Positions 63,140 through 64,000 of a stretch of 64,000 nt of DNA are shown here, in pieces; the first letter of the stretch is position 1, and each line of letters starts with the position of its first letter. Made by a program: the position numbers and the translations under genes. The stretch is from Microbacterium atlanticum. GTDB lineage: Bacteria > Actinomycetota > Actinomycetes > Actinomycetales > Microbacteriaceae. Below the pieces are notes generated by a model that searched no databases, had not been told where the DNA came from, and saw only the letters and a list, made by a program, of their open reading frames with translations. The DNA is taken from contig NZ_CP063813.1 of assembly GCF_015277815.1 (NCBI RefSeq), positions 2,170,001-2,234,000 of the forward strand, given 5' to 3'.

Positions 63140-64000
63140 CGTTCCACGTTATCCGTTCGCACGAACAGGTCGGCGTCGCAGCCGGGAGACCACTCGACGC
63201 GGCCGTCGGTCGTCATGCGCACCCACGCCACGTCCCACGCGTGCGCGAGGCGCGGCCCGCTGTCGAAGAACAGCGCGGTCGCCACCGCGTCCGCCGTCAT
63301 GGCGTCGGGCGCGAGGGCCCACGTCGCGGCGATCGTGCGCACCGGCAGGCCCGTGCGCGCGTCGAGCACGTGGTGCAGCGACGAGCCGGTGGCCGAGAGC
63401 CAGGAGCGCCGGTTGACCGCGGACGCGCACAGCGCGGCATCCGTCACCTCCCACACGCCGATCGCACGCCGCGGGTCGAAGGGATGCTCCAGACCGATGC
63501 GCTGCGGCCGCCCCCGCACGGCGAGGTCGCCGCCGGCGTCGACGATGACGTCGCCCGCCGCCTCGTCGCGGACCATGTCGAGCACGAGGTCGACGAGCCG
63601 GCCCTTGCCGAGTGCGCCGACGTCGATCGTCGCCGGCACCGCGAGCGCGAGCCGGGCGTCGTCCCACGCCAGCACCGCGCGCCAGTCGGCCGGTGCGGCC
63701 ACCGGTCCGCGATCCTCCAGCGAGTACTGCGGGTCGTAGCCGAGCGCGTCGAGGGATGCCCCGACCAGGGGGTTCACGGCGCCGCCCGTCGCCTCCGACA
63801 CGGCCGCGAGGGCGTCGAGCATCGGCTGCGCATCGGGCGGCAGGTCCACAACTCCCCCGCCGCGGCCGATACGGGTCACCGTCGAATCCGGGCGGAATCG
63901 CGACCACGTGCGGTCGAACGCGTCGATGCGCGAGCGCACCCGGTCACGTGCCGGCGGGGACAGCGGCTGGTCGGTGACGACGTCCCACACGGTGCCGATG
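63136..64000 (-). CDS. apbE: FAD:protein FMN transferase (5' end beyond window)
   Basis: ApbE family; attaches FMN covalently to Thr/Ser of target proteins such as FMN-binding domains. 288 codons are present. The frame is open to the window edge, and the last residues read IGTVWDVV, the family MGTxW element, so the true start lies beyond 64000 and the GTG at 63990 is internal. Other blocks: IDAFDRTWSRFRPDSTVTRIG, IDVGALGKGRLVDLVLDMV, DVIVDAGGDLAVRG, SLHHVLDARTGLPVR (HxxxPxTG-like) and AMTADAVATALFF (metal Asp/Thr). It precedes the RnfD-FNR gene. Confidence 0.9.
   Translation of the reverse strand, partial: IGTVWDVVTDQPLSPPARDRVRSRIDAFDRTWSRFRPDSTVTRIGRGGGVVDLPPDAQPMLDALAAVSEATGGAVNPLVGASLDALGYDPQYSLEDRGPVAAPADWRAVLAWDDARLALAVPATIDVGALGKGRLVDLVLDMVRDEAAGDVIVDAGGDLAVRGRPQRIGLEHPFDPRRAIGVWEVTDAALCASAVNRRSWLSATGSSLHHVLDARTGLPVRTIAATWALAPDAMTADAVATALFFDSGPRLAHAWDVAWVRMTTDGRVEWSPGCDADLFVRTDNVER

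Overview
The window is a stretch of high-GC (about 70%) actinobacterial chromosome, most like Microbacteriaceae (Microbacterium or a close relative). Evidence: lineage-style families (DUF6264, DUF4245, DUF4307, DUF501, RmuC, PIN-PhoH, a SigL-type ECF sigma/anti-sigma pair), almost exclusively GC-ending codons, and very frequent leaderless gene starts. About 60 protein genes are tightly packed on both strands, one unusual tRNA is present, and no rRNA, CRISPR array, transposase or phage gene is seen. No gene-free stretch exceeds 300 bases. Much of the gene content matches, as I recall it, the Mycobacterium tuberculosis neighbourhood Rv1014c-Rv1122 (pth, rplY, mfd, mazG, eno, FtsB-like, DUF501, greA, DUF4307, hemolysin III, Z-prenyl synthase, phoH2, fum, glpX, DUF4245, AI-2E exporter, xseAB, ispH, gnd), so most of it is old core chromosome.

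Layout. 1-14 kb: rmuC end, glpX and fba (gluconeogenesis/glycolysis), a MOSC protein, the ECF sigma/anti-sigma operon with a recognisable autoregulated promoter, DUF6264-ispH, the run xseA-xseB-DUF4245-carbonic anhydrase-fumC, and a kinase-regulator pair. 14-29 kb: a proline-rich membrane protein, PIN-PhoH ATPase, a PLP enzyme, divergent uppS/hemolysin III, DUF4307-greA, ilvA with an AI-2E exporter, two convergent HTH_42 (YcaQ-like) paralogues, lemA, and a two-gene operon (PLP deaminase/aldolase plus sugar-lactone oxidase) preceded by a possible leaderless 9-codon ORF. 29-43 kb: a class-I tRNA with anticodon UAA, ndh, S8 protease, DUF501, FtsB-like protein, eno, O-methyltransferase, APC permease, nhaA-mazG-hisS operon and ppc. 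43-54 kb: small zinc-ribbon protein, a cyclase-like DUF2652 protein next to an MFS transporter fused to a cyclic-nucleotide-binding domain, a hexapeptide-repeat protein, gdhA, mfd, pth, rplY. 54-64 kb: divergent gntK/gnd, an FAD oxidoreductase, an SDR protein, a second two-component system with a patterned promoter, and a flavin-electron-transfer set (ApbE, a MOSC remnant, and an NqrB/RnfD-like membrane domain fused to a flavoreductase).

The points most worth following are: the class-I tRNA with a leucine UAA anticodon; the DUF2652/MFS-CNB pair, which could be a cyclic-nucleotide-controlled transporter; the ApbE/RnfD-FNR module with a truncated MOSC gene inside it; a palindromic repeat inserted in frame in mazG; the uniform leaderless promoter pattern (TANNNT, 6-7 bases, then ATG/GTG); and the strong excess of the heptamer GGATGCC/GGCATCC, which also builds many of the terminator hairpins.
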